From Sphingomonas sp. (GTDB taxonomy: Bacteria; Pseudomonadota; Alphaproteobacteria; Sphingomonadales; Sphingomonadaceae), in the NCBI GenBank assembly GCA_025981625.1, contig JAICXF010000019.1, forward strand, positions 1 to 29,167: a stretch of DNA of 29,167 nucleotides, given 5' to 3'. Every line of letters begins with the position of its first letter. The first letter of the stretch is position 1. A program made the translations under genes and the position numbers. The notes beneath the pieces are model-generated. The model made no database searches and had not been told where the DNA came from. It saw nothing but the letters and a program-made list of their open reading frames with translations. Shown here in pieces: positions 8,048 to 16,425 of this stretch.

Positions 8048-9082
8048 ATGGATCTGGCCGGCTCCACTCTCATGATCACCGGCGGCACCGGGTCGTTCGG
8101 ATCGACGATCCTTAACCATTTCCTCGAGCAGCCGGTTGGCGAAATCCGAATCGTCAGCCGTGACGAAAAAAAGCAGGAAGACCAGCGCAAGCGGTTCCGC
8201 GATCCGCGCATCAAATATTACATCGCCGACGTCCGCGACATGCGCACGATGGACATGATCACGCGGGGCGTGGACTACATCTATCACGCCGCCGCGCTCA
8301 AGCAGGTTCCCTCCTGCGAGTTCCACCCGATGGAAGCGGTCGCGACCAACGTCATTGGCACGGCCAACGTGATCGACGCGGCGATCCGCAACAATGTCAG
8401 CCGCGTCGTCTGCCTGTCGACGGACAAGGCCGTGTATCCCGTCAACGCCATGGGAATGTCGAAGGCGCTGATGGAAAAGGTGGTCGCCAGCAAGGCGCGC
8501 GTGATCGACGGCAGCCGAACGGTGCTCGCGACCACGCGGTACGGCAATGTGCTGGGGTCGCGCGGGTCGGTCCTCCCGCTGTTCATGCAGCAGGTTCGCG
8601 ACGGCGAGCCGATCACCATCACCGATCCGGCGATGACGCGTTTCATCATGACGCTCGGCGAGGCCGTGGACCTGTGCCTGTACGCCTTCAACTATGGCGC
8701 GAACGGCGATGTCTATGTGCAGAAGGCGCCAGCGGTGACGATGGAGAGCTTCGCCCAGGCCGTGTTGCGGGTGATGGACCGTCCCCGGCATCCGATCCGC
8801 GTCATCGGTACGCGGCACGGTGAGAAGCAGCACGAAACCTTGCTGAGCCGCGAGGAGCTGGCAAAGGCCGAGGACCACCAGGCTTATTATCGAGTGGCGC
8901 CCGATCGCCGCGATCTCAATTACGATGCCTTTTTCGTCGACGGCCGAACCAGGGTGACGCAGATCGAGGATTTCAACTCATTCAATACACGGCAGCTCGA
9001 CGTCGATGAGTTGGCTACGATCCTCAGCGCCCTGCCGAGCGTGCGCGAATCCTTGGCCGGCACCCCTCTTCGCGATGCCTGA
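8048..9082 (+). CDS. capE: UDP-GlcNAc 4,6-dehydratase/5-epimerase (CapE/FnlA/WbjB type)
   Basis: A 344-residue short SDR, the usual size of CapE (about 340). NAD(P) binding is seen as TGGTGSFGST (11-20). The active-site segment has STDKAV (124-129) followed by NAMGMSKALMEK, with M135 replacing the SDR tyrosine and K139 the lysine. AAALKQVPSCEFHPMEA and GEKQHETLLSREE are typical of this branch. It is known to start UDP-N-acetyl-L-fucosamine synthesis by 4,6-dehydration and C5 inversion of UDP-GlcNAc. The ATG at 8048 matches the family's N-terminus; an in-frame GTG at 7940 would add 36 residues with no homology features. It overlaps capF by 8 bases, and capG follows, which supports the pathway assignment strongly. 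Confidence 0.93.
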   Translation: MDLAGSTLMITGGTGSFGSTILNHFLEQPVGEIRIVSRDEKKQEDQRKRFRDPRIKYYIADVRDMRTMDMITRGVDYIYHAAALKQVPSCEFHPMEAVATNVIGTANVIDAAIRNNVSRVVCLSTDKAVYPVNAMGMSKALMEKVVASKARVIDGSRTVLATTRYGNVLGSRGSVLPLFMQQVRDGEPITITDPAMTRFIMTLGEAVDLCLYAFNYGANGDVYVQKAPAVTMESFAQAVLRVMDRPRHPIRVIGTRHGEKQHETLLSREELAKAEDHQAYYRVAPDRRDLNYDAFFVDGRTRVTQIEDFNSFNTRQLDVDELATILSALPSVRESLAGTPLRDA

Positions 9083-10190
9083 CCGGCAAATCATCGCGGT
9101 CACCGGCGCGAATGGCTTCCTTGGCGCCAACCTCGTCGTTCGGTTGACTGAAGACGGACATGACGTTCGGCCGATCACGCGTGATACCGCGCCGTCGGAT
9201 GCAGCGACCGTGCTCGGGGAAGCGCAGGTCATCTTTCACCTTGCGGGAGTGAACCGGCCGGACGACGAAGGCGAGTTCCTGCTATCAAACCGCGATTACA
9301 CGTCGTCCGTTGCACAACATGTCGCCGCGGGTGGCAACCGACCGGTCATTATCTACAGCTCCTCGGCCAAGGCACTGGACAAGAGCCCGTACGGGAGAAG
9401 CAAGTTGGCCGGTGAGCAGATCCTGCTCGAACTGGCCGCCGCCGGGCAAGCAACCGTCTCCATCTGGCGGCTTCCCAACCTGTTCGGAAAGTGGAGCCGG
9501 CCGAATTACAATTCGGTAGTCGCGACATTTTGCCACAATGCGGCCCGGCAAGTGCCGCTGCGCATCGATGATTCAAACGCGCAATTGTCACTGCTTTACG
9601 TCGACGACCTGATCGACCAGTGGCGCGCGCTGATCGCCCGGCCTCCGATGGAAAGCGGTTTCGCGGAACCGAAGCACGTCTATCGCGCGACCGTCGGCGA
9701 TCTGGCCGATACGATCCAGCAGTTCGCGGATTGCCGGATGCGGGGTACAGTGCTCGAGGTCGGATCGGGATTGTCGCGTGCGCTTTACGCGTGCTTCATC
9801 GCTGCTCTGCCCCCAGACAGTGCAAGCTATCCGCTCAAGGCGCGCAGGGACCCGCGCGGCAGCTTCGTCGAGGTGCTGAAGACGCCCTCGAGCGGGCAGA
9901 TTTCCTATTTCACCGCGCATCCGGGGGTCACCCGTGGCGGACACTACCATCATTCCAAGGTAGAGAAATTCCTCGTTGCGCATGGCACCGGCAGGTTCCG
10001 GTTCCGACATGTCAGGAGCGGCGAACGATTCGAGCTGACCAGTTCGGCGGCCGAGCCGCTGATGATCGAGACCATCCCCGGCTGGGCACACGACGTGACC
10101 AACGTCGGCGACGGCGAACTGGTCGTTCTGACCTGGGCCAACGAGCGGTTCGATCCCGAGCGGCCCGACACCTATTCGTTGCCGCTTTGA
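9075..10190 (+). CDS. capF: CapF-type bifunctional epimerase/reductase (SDR plus cupin)
   Basis: A 371-residue protein with the diagnostic two-domain layout of CapF/FnlB/WbjC. The N-terminal SDR has VTGANGFLG (9-17), HLAGVNRP (55-62) and the catalytic S95-S97, Y106 and K110. From about 245 to the end is a metal cupin, with RGGHYHHSKVEKFL (287-300; H290, H292 and E297 as likely metal ligands) and WAHD (H339). In the known enzyme the cupin epimerises C3 and the SDR reduces C4 with NADPH, giving UDP-N-acetyl-6-deoxytalosamine-type product. The ATG at 9075 gives the family's usual length and N-terminus and overlaps the end of capE. It ends in a TTGA overlap with capG. Confidence 0.94.
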   Translation: MPDRQIIAVTGANGFLGANLVVRLTEDGHDVRPITRDTAPSDAATVLGEAQVIFHLAGVNRPDDEGEFLLSNRDYTSSVAQHVAAGGNRPVIIYSSSAKALDKSPYGRSKLAGEQILLELAAAGQATVSIWRLPNLFGKWSRPNYNSVVATFCHNAARQVPLRIDDSNAQLSLLYVDDLIDQWRALIARPPMESGFAEPKHVYRATVGDLADTIQQFADCRMRGTVLEVGSGLSRALYACFIAALPPDSASYPLKARRDPRGSFVEVLKTPSSGQISYFTAHPGVTRGGHYHHSKVEKFLVAHGTGRFRFRHVRSGERFELTSSAAEPLMIETIPGWAHDVTNVGDGELVVLTWANERFDPERPDTYSLPL

Positions 10191-11311
10191 GCAAGCCTCG
10201 CCTCAAGGTCATGACGATTGTCGGCACGCGACCGGAAGTGGTCCGGCTGTCGCGCGTCATGGCTGCGCTCGATCGCGACACCGATCACGTGCTGGTTCAC
10301 ACCGGCCAGAACCACGACCGCGAGCTCAACGCGATCTTCTTCGAAGAGCTGGAACTGCGTGCTCCCGACTACAATCTGGGGGTGGCAGGCGACACGCCGG
10401 CCGAGACGATTGGACGCGTGATCATCGGCATCGACCAGGTGCTGGCAATCGAATGTCCCGACGCCGTTCTCATCCTCGGGGATACCGACAGCGTCCTCGC
10501 CGCCATCGCGGCGAAGCGCCGGCAGATTCCGGTCTTTCACATGGAGGCGGGAAACCGGTGCTTCGACCAACGGGTGCCCGAGGAAATCAACCGCCGCATC
10601 GCCGACCACATCGCCGATATCAACCTGCCCTATTCCTCGATCGCACGCGAGTATTTGCTGGCGGAAGGCGTCCCGGCCGACCGGGTGATCAAAACCGGAA
10701 GCCCGCTTTTCGAGGTGATCGATCATTATCGACCCAAGATCGATGATTCTGACATACTCACCCGCCTGGGTGTGGACGCCAGCGGCTATTTCCTCGTCAG
10801 CGTGCACCGGGCCGAAAATGTCGATTCCGACAAGCGCATCCGAACTTTTGCAGCAACACTCGCAGCGCTTGCAGAGCGGTTCAAAGAACCGATCCTCGTC
10901 AGCACCCATCCCCGCACGCGCAAGCGCATCGACGCGCTGAACCTCACCTTCCATTCGCTCGTCCAGCTGCTCGAGCCATTCGGATTCATCGACTACAATG
11001 CGCTGCAGCTGAACGCTCACGCCGTTCTCTCCGACAGCGGATCGATCAGCGAGGAATCGGCAATACTCGGCTTTCCGGCCCTTAACCTGCGCGATGCCCA
11101 CGAGCGGCCCGAAGCCATGGAGCAGGCCGTCGTAATGATGACCGGGCTGGAACCGTCGCGGATCATGCAGGCGCTGGAGGTGCTGGCCGCACAGAACATG
11201 CCGCCACGGCTGCCCGCCGATTACGCGGTCTCGGATGTGTCCGAGAAAGTGGTACGGATCATTCTGAGCTACACGGACTACGTCCGCCGCGTGGTTTGGA
11301 AGCAATATTGA
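10187..11311 (+). CDS. capG: UDP-HexNAc 2-epimerase of the UDP-L-FucNAc pathway (CapG/FnlC/WbjD type)
   Basis: A WecB-like non-hydrolysing C2 epimerase that completes UDP-N-acetyl-L-fucosamine. Motifs are VMTIVGTRPE (8-17), VHTGQNHDRELN (37-48), ILGDTDS (96-102), FHMEAGNRCFDQRVPEEINRR with E120 and H118, and later SDSGSISEES. I place the start at TTG 10187, overlapping the capF stop as TTGA, because CapG proteins carry several residues (here SKPRLKV) before MTIVGTRPE and this gives about 374 residues, the family size. The next ATG, 10211, would delete that short N-terminus. Gene order capE-capF-capG is the known order of this pathway. The product would be the donor for one of the locus glycosyltransferases. 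Confidence 0.93.
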   Translation: MSKPRLKVMTIVGTRPEVVRLSRVMAALDRDTDHVLVHTGQNHDRELNAIFFEELELRAPDYNLGVAGDTPAETIGRVIIGIDQVLAIECPDAVLILGDTDSVLAAIAAKRRQIPVFHMEAGNRCFDQRVPEEINRRIADHIADINLPYSSIAREYLLAEGVPADRVIKTGSPLFEVIDHYRPKIDDSDILTRLGVDASGYFLVSVHRAENVDSDKRIRTFAATLAALAERFKEPILVSTHPRTRKRIDALNLTFHSLVQLLEPFGFIDYNALQLNAHAVLSDSGSISEESAILGFPALNLRDAHERPEAMEQAVVMMTGLEPSRIMQALEVLAAQNMPPRLPADYAVSDVSEKVVRIILSYTDYVRRVVWKQY

Positions 11312-11325
11312 TCGGCGGGCCGGCG

Positions 11326-12636
11326 ATGCGGATTTTGATCGTCACGATGCAATATCCCACGGCTCCGGGGCAATCGTATCTGACCACCGAGCTGGCCGAC
11401 GCACTGATGAGTGCCGGGCACCACGTGCAGGTACTCCATCTCGACTGGGCGGCGCCGTCCTCGGCGGCAGTGGAGGACTTTGTCACGCCGACGGGCGTGC
11501 GCGTCGTTCGCTGCGCTCCGAAGTTCGTGGCGGGATTCGGTCGGCTGGTGAGCGGCGCGACGAAGTTCGTCTTGAGCGGGCGGCGGGCGGCTCGGGTCGC
11601 GGCCGCTCATTTCGACCTGACCGGCTTTGACGCGGCGATCGCGTGGATGCCGGCAAGCGCAATCTCGCCACTGGTAAGGCAACTCGAACGTGCGGGCGTT
11701 CGGCATCGCCTTCTGTTCATCTGGGATTTCTTTCCCGACCATCATCACGAGATCGGCCGCATCCCCGGCGGACCTCCCTTGTGGATCGCCCGCGCGTGCG
11801 AGCAACGCGTGATCGGCTGCTTCACGAGCATCATCTGCACCTTGCCCGCGAACGCAGATTATCTGCGCCGCAAGTTCCGCGTGCGGCCGGACCAGCGGGT
11901 TCTCGTGACACCAATCTGGGGTGATATTTCGCCAGTTGGGCCCGTTGATCGTGCCGCAGTCCGGAAGCGCTACAATTTACCGCGCAGCGCCCCCATGGCC
12001 GTATTTGGCGGACAGCTGGTCGAAGGCCGCGGCTTTGAACAGATGCTCGCTGCCGCCGCCGCTGCATCGGCTGGAGGGTCGCCGCTGGCGTTTCTGTTCG
12101 TGGGCGAGGGACGGCTCGCTGCCGCCATTCGGGCACGCGCGGAAACCCAGACAAACCTCTTCTACCGACCAGCCGTGACTCGCGCCGACTATCTCGAGCT
12201 GCTCGGCGCCTGCGACGTGGGGATGATAGCCACCGTTCCCGGCGTGACGAGCTTCAGCTTCCCTTCGAAGACGGTCGATTACCTGCGCGCTGGCCTGCCG
12301 ATCATCGCGGCCGTCGAACGTGGCAACGACTTTGCAGAGATCCTGGCCAGCTATCACGTCGGGTCCACCATCCAGTTCGGCGATCCGACGACGTTCTATG
12401 CGACCGCGGAACGGCTGGCGCTCGGCGGGCGCATCAGCGAAGCCGCGGCGCGATGTCTGGAAGAGATATTCGACGTTCGACATGCTGTCGCGACTGTCCT
12501 CGACGCCGTGGAGCAAACCGGAGGGCCAACCGGAATGCCAGCACGGCAGCCGTCAGTCCCCAGGCCACGGCATAGGCGATCTGCGGCGCTCGAACCTCGC
12601 CGCTCCCGATCAGGACGACGCTCAGCCCGGCCATGA
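11326..12636 (+). CDS. GT4 family glycosyltransferase with a read-through tail
   Basis: A 436-residue GT-B enzyme. The N-terminus MRILIVTMQYPTAPGQ and the acceptor-domain phrases LLFIWDFFPDHHHEIG and CTLPANADYLRRKF are typical of GT4 enzymes, as are the donor-domain MAVFGGQLVEGRGFEQML, FLFVGEGRLA and FSFPSKTVDYLRAGLPII. Canonical homology ends near EEIFDVRHAVATVLDAVEQ, about position 12516. The last 39 residues are Arg/Pro-rich and antisense to the convergent flippase gene, so they are probably read-through and not a domain. The ATG at 11326 lies 14 bases after the capG stop; earlier in-frame TTGs add residues that lie inside capG. Its place directly after capEFG suggests it may transfer FucNAc, though the WbuB-like gene at 15120 is an equally good candidate. 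Confidence 0.88.
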   Translation: MRILIVTMQYPTAPGQSYLTTELADALMSAGHHVQVLHLDWAAPSSAAVEDFVTPTGVRVVRCAPKFVAGFGRLVSGATKFVLSGRRAARVAAAHFDLTGFDAAIAWMPASAISPLVRQLERAGVRHRLLFIWDFFPDHHHEIGRIPGGPPLWIARACEQRVIGCFTSIICTLPANADYLRRKFRVRPDQRVLVTPIWGDISPVGPVDRAAVRKRYNLPRSAPMAVFGGQLVEGRGFEQMLAAAAAASAGGSPLAFLFVGEGRLAAAIRARAETQTNLFYRPAVTRADYLELLGACDVGMIATVPGVTSFSFPSKTVDYLRAGLPIIAAVERGNDFAEILASYHVGSTIQFGDPTTFYATAERLALGGRISEAAARCLEEIFDVRHAVATVLDAVEQTGGPTGMPARQPSVPRPRHRRSAALEPRRSRSGRRSARP

Positions 12637-13720
12637 CCGTCATGGTCGCGATCTCGATTGCCGCGTAGCGGCCCGGCTTCCCCGCGGCGAAGGCGGCGAA
12701 CATCGCCAGCGATCCCCACACGCGCAGGAAGTCGCCGACCATGTACAGCCTGATCGCCGGGATCGCCGGCGCATAGGCGTCCGACAGGAACAGATGAACC
12801 AGCGGCTTCCCGGCGATTGTGAAGACCAGCAGAGCCGCGCCGGCGAGTCCGGCCGCCAAAGCCGCATAGCGGACGGTCAGCCGCGTGCGTTCGCCGGCAT
12901 CTTCGATGGCGGCAAGATGCGGAACGAACGCCTGCAGCATGAGCAGCCCCAAGAATTGGGTCGACATGTCCGAAATCCGGTTGGCCGCGAGCCAGTAGCC
13001 AAGCTCGGCGCTGCCAAAATGACTGCGGTAGAAAGATCGTAGGCCGAACAGTACGAGAGCCGTGAAGCCCAGCGTTGCAGACGTCGCCGCGGAGTAGCCG
13101 AACAGCGGGACCAGCCCTCTGGTCGTCGGCCGCCAGCGCACGCCATGTTGAGCCACGAACGGCAAAGCGACGAGCGTCCCGAGTACCGGACCCGCGGCAA
13201 ATGCGATCGCCGCCGCGACGAAGCTGCCGCGCGTGATGAACATTGCCGAAGCGGCAGTGCCGGCGATCAAGCCGATGGCCTGCGCCCCAAGGCTCTGAAC
13301 GACCCGTTTGCGTCCGGACAACAGGCTCCAGCAGACCTGGCCCGGGCCGCTGCACAAGGCCAGGACCGTGATCGCAATCACCACTCCGCCGTAGCTTGGG
13401 CTACCCGTCAGGACTTGCGAAATCGCCGAGTTCCACAGGAGGGCGGGTATTCCAAGCACCGGCACAGCCATGGCCGAGATCGCGAGACCCGCGCCCATGA
13501 CCTCGCCCACTTCCCGATCCTTCGCCGCGGCCGCCTGGCGGATGAGCCCGTTCTGCGCCCCTCCAACCACCATCATGTTGAGCAGCGACGAGAAAGCGAG
13601 GAATTGGGTGAAATTTGCAAACGCCTCGACGGTCAAAAACTGCGTCGAAAGCTTGAGCAGGACGAGTGCCGAAAGGACGCGGATGCCGAAATAGACCGGA
13701 ATGGCCGTGTGGCGGATCAT
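12434..13720 (-). CDS. wzx: Wzx-like polysaccharide flippase (MOP family)
   Basis: A 428-residue polytopic membrane protein with roughly 12 hydrophobic segments in pairs, and the small-residue-rich helices and loops of the Wzx/MATE-like lipid-linked oligosaccharide flippases. Features include the N-terminal amphipathic start MIRHTAIPVYFGIRVLSAL, NMMVVGGAQNGLIRQ and YWLAANRISDMSTQFLGLL. It would move undecaprenyl-PP-linked repeat units across the inner membrane. The ATG at 13720 overlaps the stop of the polymerase gene as ATGA. The last helix ends near 12521; the following 28 residues are basic and lie antisense to the convergent GT gene. With Wzy and Wzc elsewhere in the window it points to the Wzx/Wzy-dependent route. 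Confidence 0.85.
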   Translation of the reverse strand: MIRHTAIPVYFGIRVLSALVLLKLSTQFLTVEAFANFTQFLAFSSLLNMMVVGGAQNGLIRQAAAAKDREVGEVMGAGLAISAMAVPVLGIPALLWNSAISQVLTGSPSYGGVVIAITVLALCSGPGQVCWSLLSGRKRVVQSLGAQAIGLIAGTAASAMFITRGSFVAAAIAFAAGPVLGTLVALPFVAQHGVRWRPTTRGLVPLFGYSAATSATLGFTALVLFGLRSFYRSHFGSAELGYWLAANRISDMSTQFLGLLMLQAFVPHLAAIEDAGERTRLTVRYAALAAGLAGAALLVFTIAGKPLVHLFLSDAYAPAIPAIRLYMVGDFLRVWGSLAMFAAFAAGKPGRYAAIEIATMTVMAGLSVVLIGSGEVRAPQIAYAVAWGLTAAVLAFRLALRFAPRRRGQSRQHVERRISLPDIAPRLR

Positions 13721-15111
13721 CGGCCCATGTCGGCCGGGATTGCGGCCGACAAGGCTCGGCGAGAGCGATGCCACAGCCATATTCCCGTCCACACGATGAA
13801 GACGCTGTAGCCATCGTAGCTCGCCAGCACCTGGTCATTCGCGGGAAGATAAAAGATCATCGTCGTCGACGAGGCGAACAGGACGGCAGCGGGGTCGCTC
13901 ATTCCAGCGGCGGCTTCGCGCCACCATTTGCCCCACATAAAGCCGATCAGACCGAGCACGAGAACCGCGCCGTAGAATCCGACGTCGTTGGCGATCCAGG
14001 CGATCAGCGTCGACCAATAATATTCCTCCGACCAGCCGTCGGCGCCGTTCCGATAGGTGTAGGTCCGCTTGTGCAGCGTCGTGTCGCCGGTCGTTGCCTC
14101 GTAGATCGACAAGGTTGCCGGGGAGTGACCGAGGCCGAAACTTGAATCGAACGGTTTCTCCATCGCCAGCTCGAGCCCGTAATAGCCCGAGCAGGTGGAC
14201 AGGATGAAAACCGTCAGACCGAACCGTTGCCGCAGCGGCAGCCAGGAAATCCACGGATTGTCGAGGTCCGCGCAGATTCGACTGTTGTTGGCGCAGACCG
14301 ACGTGCGGCTGACGAGGCCGCCGAGCCGCTGCTCCTTTCGTTCCGTGAAGAGGCTCTGTGCGAAGACGAGGAACAGGATTGCGACAGCGGCAAGCTTCCA
14401 CGATCGGCGCACCAGCGCGCTTCCACCTTGGCCCATTGCGATGCTCCGCCCCGCGGACACGAAGGCGGCGGCGACCCCGATGACGAACAAGTCGGCGAGT
14501 TCCTTGTCGGTGCCCCTCAGGATCGAGAAAATCACCGCGGTTCCGACGACGACCACCACCGATGCTCGACCCAACCATCCGATTGTTCGCCAGCGTACGA
14601 TGCCGAGCGGGAGGATCGCATAAATGAGCGGTGCGAGCAGCGTCCGGACAGCGACCAGATTGTCACGCTCGCCACTGCTGAGGAACAGTTGCTGCTGAAA
14701 CCGGCGATAGGCCGCGCCCTGGTCCTTCAGCGCCTCAAGCAGCTGCCACGGGTGGAGGCCGGTGTAGACCAGGCTTGAGGGAATGAGCAGCAGCGCCGCC
14801 GAGATTGCTCCCAGCGGCAGCAACAGCGCGAGGTAAGGCAGCGGTGCCGTCACCCGTGTCGCACCTCCCGAGCCACGGTACGCAGCACCGCCGACCACGA
14901 TCAGGCACAGGCTGACATAGGCGATCAACCGCACCCAGTTCGCCACGGTGTAGATTGGCCAGTCGATCGGCCATGCGAGGAACAGGACGAAGGTCCCGAC
15001 GACGTAGCCGAACACGATGGCGAGGGGCAGCCGGGTGGTCCCCGCCTGGCTGACCACGGGCAGAAACCGGATCGAAGGAAACGCGCCGGGAAGCGCGCGC
15101 GACTGGTTCAT
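13717..15111 (-). CDS. wzy: Wzy-like polysaccharide repeat-unit polymerase
   Basis: A 464-residue protein with about 10-12 hydrophobic helices and one large hydrophilic loop (roughly residues 265-365, containing ERKEQRLGG, CANNSRICADLDNPW and GLGHSPATLS). This helix pattern with a long periplasmic loop is typical of Wzy polymerases, whose sequences diverge too far for firm motif calls. Its placement between a glycosyltransferase and a Wzx-like flippase supports the role. The ATG at 15111 follows the upstream stop by 8 bases, and it ends in ATGA with the flippase. It should join flipped repeat units at the periplasmic face. An alternative is an oligosaccharide-modifying membrane enzyme, but context favours Wzy. 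Confidence 0.8.
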   Translation of the reverse strand: MNQSRALPGAFPSIRFLPVVSQAGTTRLPLAIVFGYVVGTFVLFLAWPIDWPIYTVANWVRLIAYVSLCLIVVGGAAYRGSGGATRVTAPLPYLALLLPLGAISAALLLIPSSLVYTGLHPWQLLEALKDQGAAYRRFQQQLFLSSGERDNLVAVRTLLAPLIYAILPLGIVRWRTIGWLGRASVVVVVGTAVIFSILRGTDKELADLFVIGVAAAFVSAGRSIAMGQGGSALVRRSWKLAAVAILFLVFAQSLFTERKEQRLGGLVSRTSVCANNSRICADLDNPWISWLPLRQRFGLTVFILSTCSGYYGLELAMEKPFDSSFGLGHSPATLSIYEATTGDTTLHKRTYTYRNGADGWSEEYYWSTLIAWIANDVGFYGAVLVLGLIGFMWGKWWREAAAGMSDPAAVLFASSTTMIFYLPANDQVLASYDGYSVFIVWTGIWLWHRSRRALSAAIPADMGR

Positions 15112-15119
15112 CCTTGCCC

Positions 15120-16322
15120 CTACCCGACAGCGAGTGCCTTGTAGGTGCCTTCGAGCAGCGCGATGGTTCGACGAGTCCCGCGCGAAAACGAAAGATGCTC
15201 GCGGTAGAAGCGGGCGCCAGCTTGTCCCATCTGCTCCCGTTCTGCTCGCGGGCGCTCGGCAAGTTGCATGATGGCCGCGGCCAAGGCGTTCGGATCTGCC
15301 GGAGGAACGACTAAGGCCGCGCCAGAATCGCGCAGGATCTGCGCCGCTTCGCCGCTCACCGCCGCCACGATCGGCCGGCCCATCGCGAGATAATATTGAG
15401 TCTTCGAGGGAATGGTGATGGCGAACAGCGGATCCGCAGCGAGATGGAGCAGCAGCGCGTCCGACCTCGCAAATTCGCGAGCAATAGCCGCGGCAGGCAC
15501 ACGGCCGGCGAAGGTAACATTGGTCAGGCGGAGCCGGTCCGCTTCTCCACGAAGTGCCTCGTCATCCACGCCACTGCCGTAGAGGGTGATGCGGATATCC
15601 GGGCGCTGCCGCTCGAGGATCGCGGCGGCTTTGATGAGATTGCAAAGCTGCTGCGCCGGCCCGAAATTGCCGCCGTAGGCCACGGTAAACCGCTCGGCCG
15701 AGGATGTCCCTAGAGCGCTCGCAGGTTCGTCGGTCGCCCAGTTCCTGATCACACTCAATTTCTCGCCGGGCACGCCCCGCGCGATCAGCGCATGCCGCAT
15801 CCCCTCGGACTGAGTGACGATCGCCATCGCCCGCGCATAGACAAAGCGGCAACAGGCTCCGACCGAACCGACGAGCTTCGACGCACCCTTCATATCGGCA
15901 GCGGCGATCATGTCGGGCCACAGATCCTGGACATCGAGCACGAACGGAATGCGGGACAGGGCGGCGGCAAGCCCGACCGTGATCGGTGGGTGGTACACAT
16001 AGGCCAGATCGAACCGCGACCGCCGCAGCATCAGGTAGGCGAGCGCGGACAGGAAGAAGCTCAAATAATTCAAAGACCGCTGCAGAGAGGACCGATTGTG
16101 GCTCGGGTACAGCGGCAGCCGGACCACGCGAACGCCGCCGATCGACTCATGCTGTACCAGGCGCAGCCGATATCCCGGATAGATTTGCCCGGAAGGATAA
16201 TTGGGGAATCCGGTCACGACCGTGACCTCGTGTCCAGCCGCCTCCAAGGCCTGAACGAAGGCGATGCCCTTAATGATGTTCGGCTCGGGCTCGAACCATT
16301 GCGTCACGTAGGCGATCCGCAT
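15120..16322 (-). CDS. WbuB-like GT4 glycosyltransferase
   Basis: A 400-residue GT4 enzyme close in style to WbuB/WcaI-type transferases. It opens with MRIAYVTQWFEPEPNIIKG and has VTVVTGFPNYPSGQIYPGYR near 33-52, FVLDVQDLWPDMI (127-139) and the donor-domain FTVAYGGNFGPAQQL, LYGSGVDDEAL and the sugar-nucleotide segment ITIPSKTQYYLAMGRPIVA. WbuB of E. coli O26 is a fucosaminyl transferase, so with capEFG in this locus it is a good candidate for FucNAc transfer; this is inference from family resemblance. The ATG at 16322 has a GGGGGA run about 6 bases upstream. It leads the minus-strand operon that continues with Wzy and Wzx. Confidence 0.9.
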   Translation of the reverse strand: MRIAYVTQWFEPEPNIIKGIAFVQALEAAGHEVTVVTGFPNYPSGQIYPGYRLRLVQHESIGGVRVVRLPLYPSHNRSSLQRSLNYLSFFLSALAYLMLRRSRFDLAYVYHPPITVGLAAALSRIPFVLDVQDLWPDMIAAADMKGASKLVGSVGACCRFVYARAMAIVTQSEGMRHALIARGVPGEKLSVIRNWATDEPASALGTSSAERFTVAYGGNFGPAQQLCNLIKAAAILERQRPDIRITLYGSGVDDEALRGEADRLRLTNVTFAGRVPAAAIAREFARSDALLLHLAADPLFAITIPSKTQYYLAMGRPIVAAVSGEAAQILRDSGAALVVPPADPNALAAAIMQLAERPRAEREQMGQAGARFYREHLSFSRGTRRTIALLEGTYKALAVG

Positions 16323-16425
16323 TCACATCCCCCGGCCCATCGATGAACCGCAGGCGCCCGGACAGGCACCAATTCGCTAGCGGCGGGCCACGCTCGTTTG
16401 TGTTGGGCGAAGGGGTGCAAAGTTC
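16323..16425. promoter_or_regulatory. Divergent intergenic region, WbuB-like gene / aminotransferase
   Basis: The 103 bases between two divergent starts must hold the transcription signals for both flanking operons unless they start inside genes. I find no clear sigma-70-type pair. A TGAACCG at 16344-16350 resembles the GGTTCA/TGAACC words of the other divergent gaps. The plus gene has AGGGG at 16411-16415, 10 bases before its ATG, and the minus gene has a GGGGGA run close to its start. Confidence 0.4.

Noticed and set aside
9620..10186. Upstream extension of the capG frame
   Set aside because: It runs antisense in style through capF in another frame, is Arg-rich, and has no epimerase features until 10187.
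10877..10891. Perfect short palindrome CGGTTC-AAA-GAACCG
   Set aside because: It lies in the middle of capG coding sequence with no gene boundary near it, so a chance palindrome is the simplest reading.
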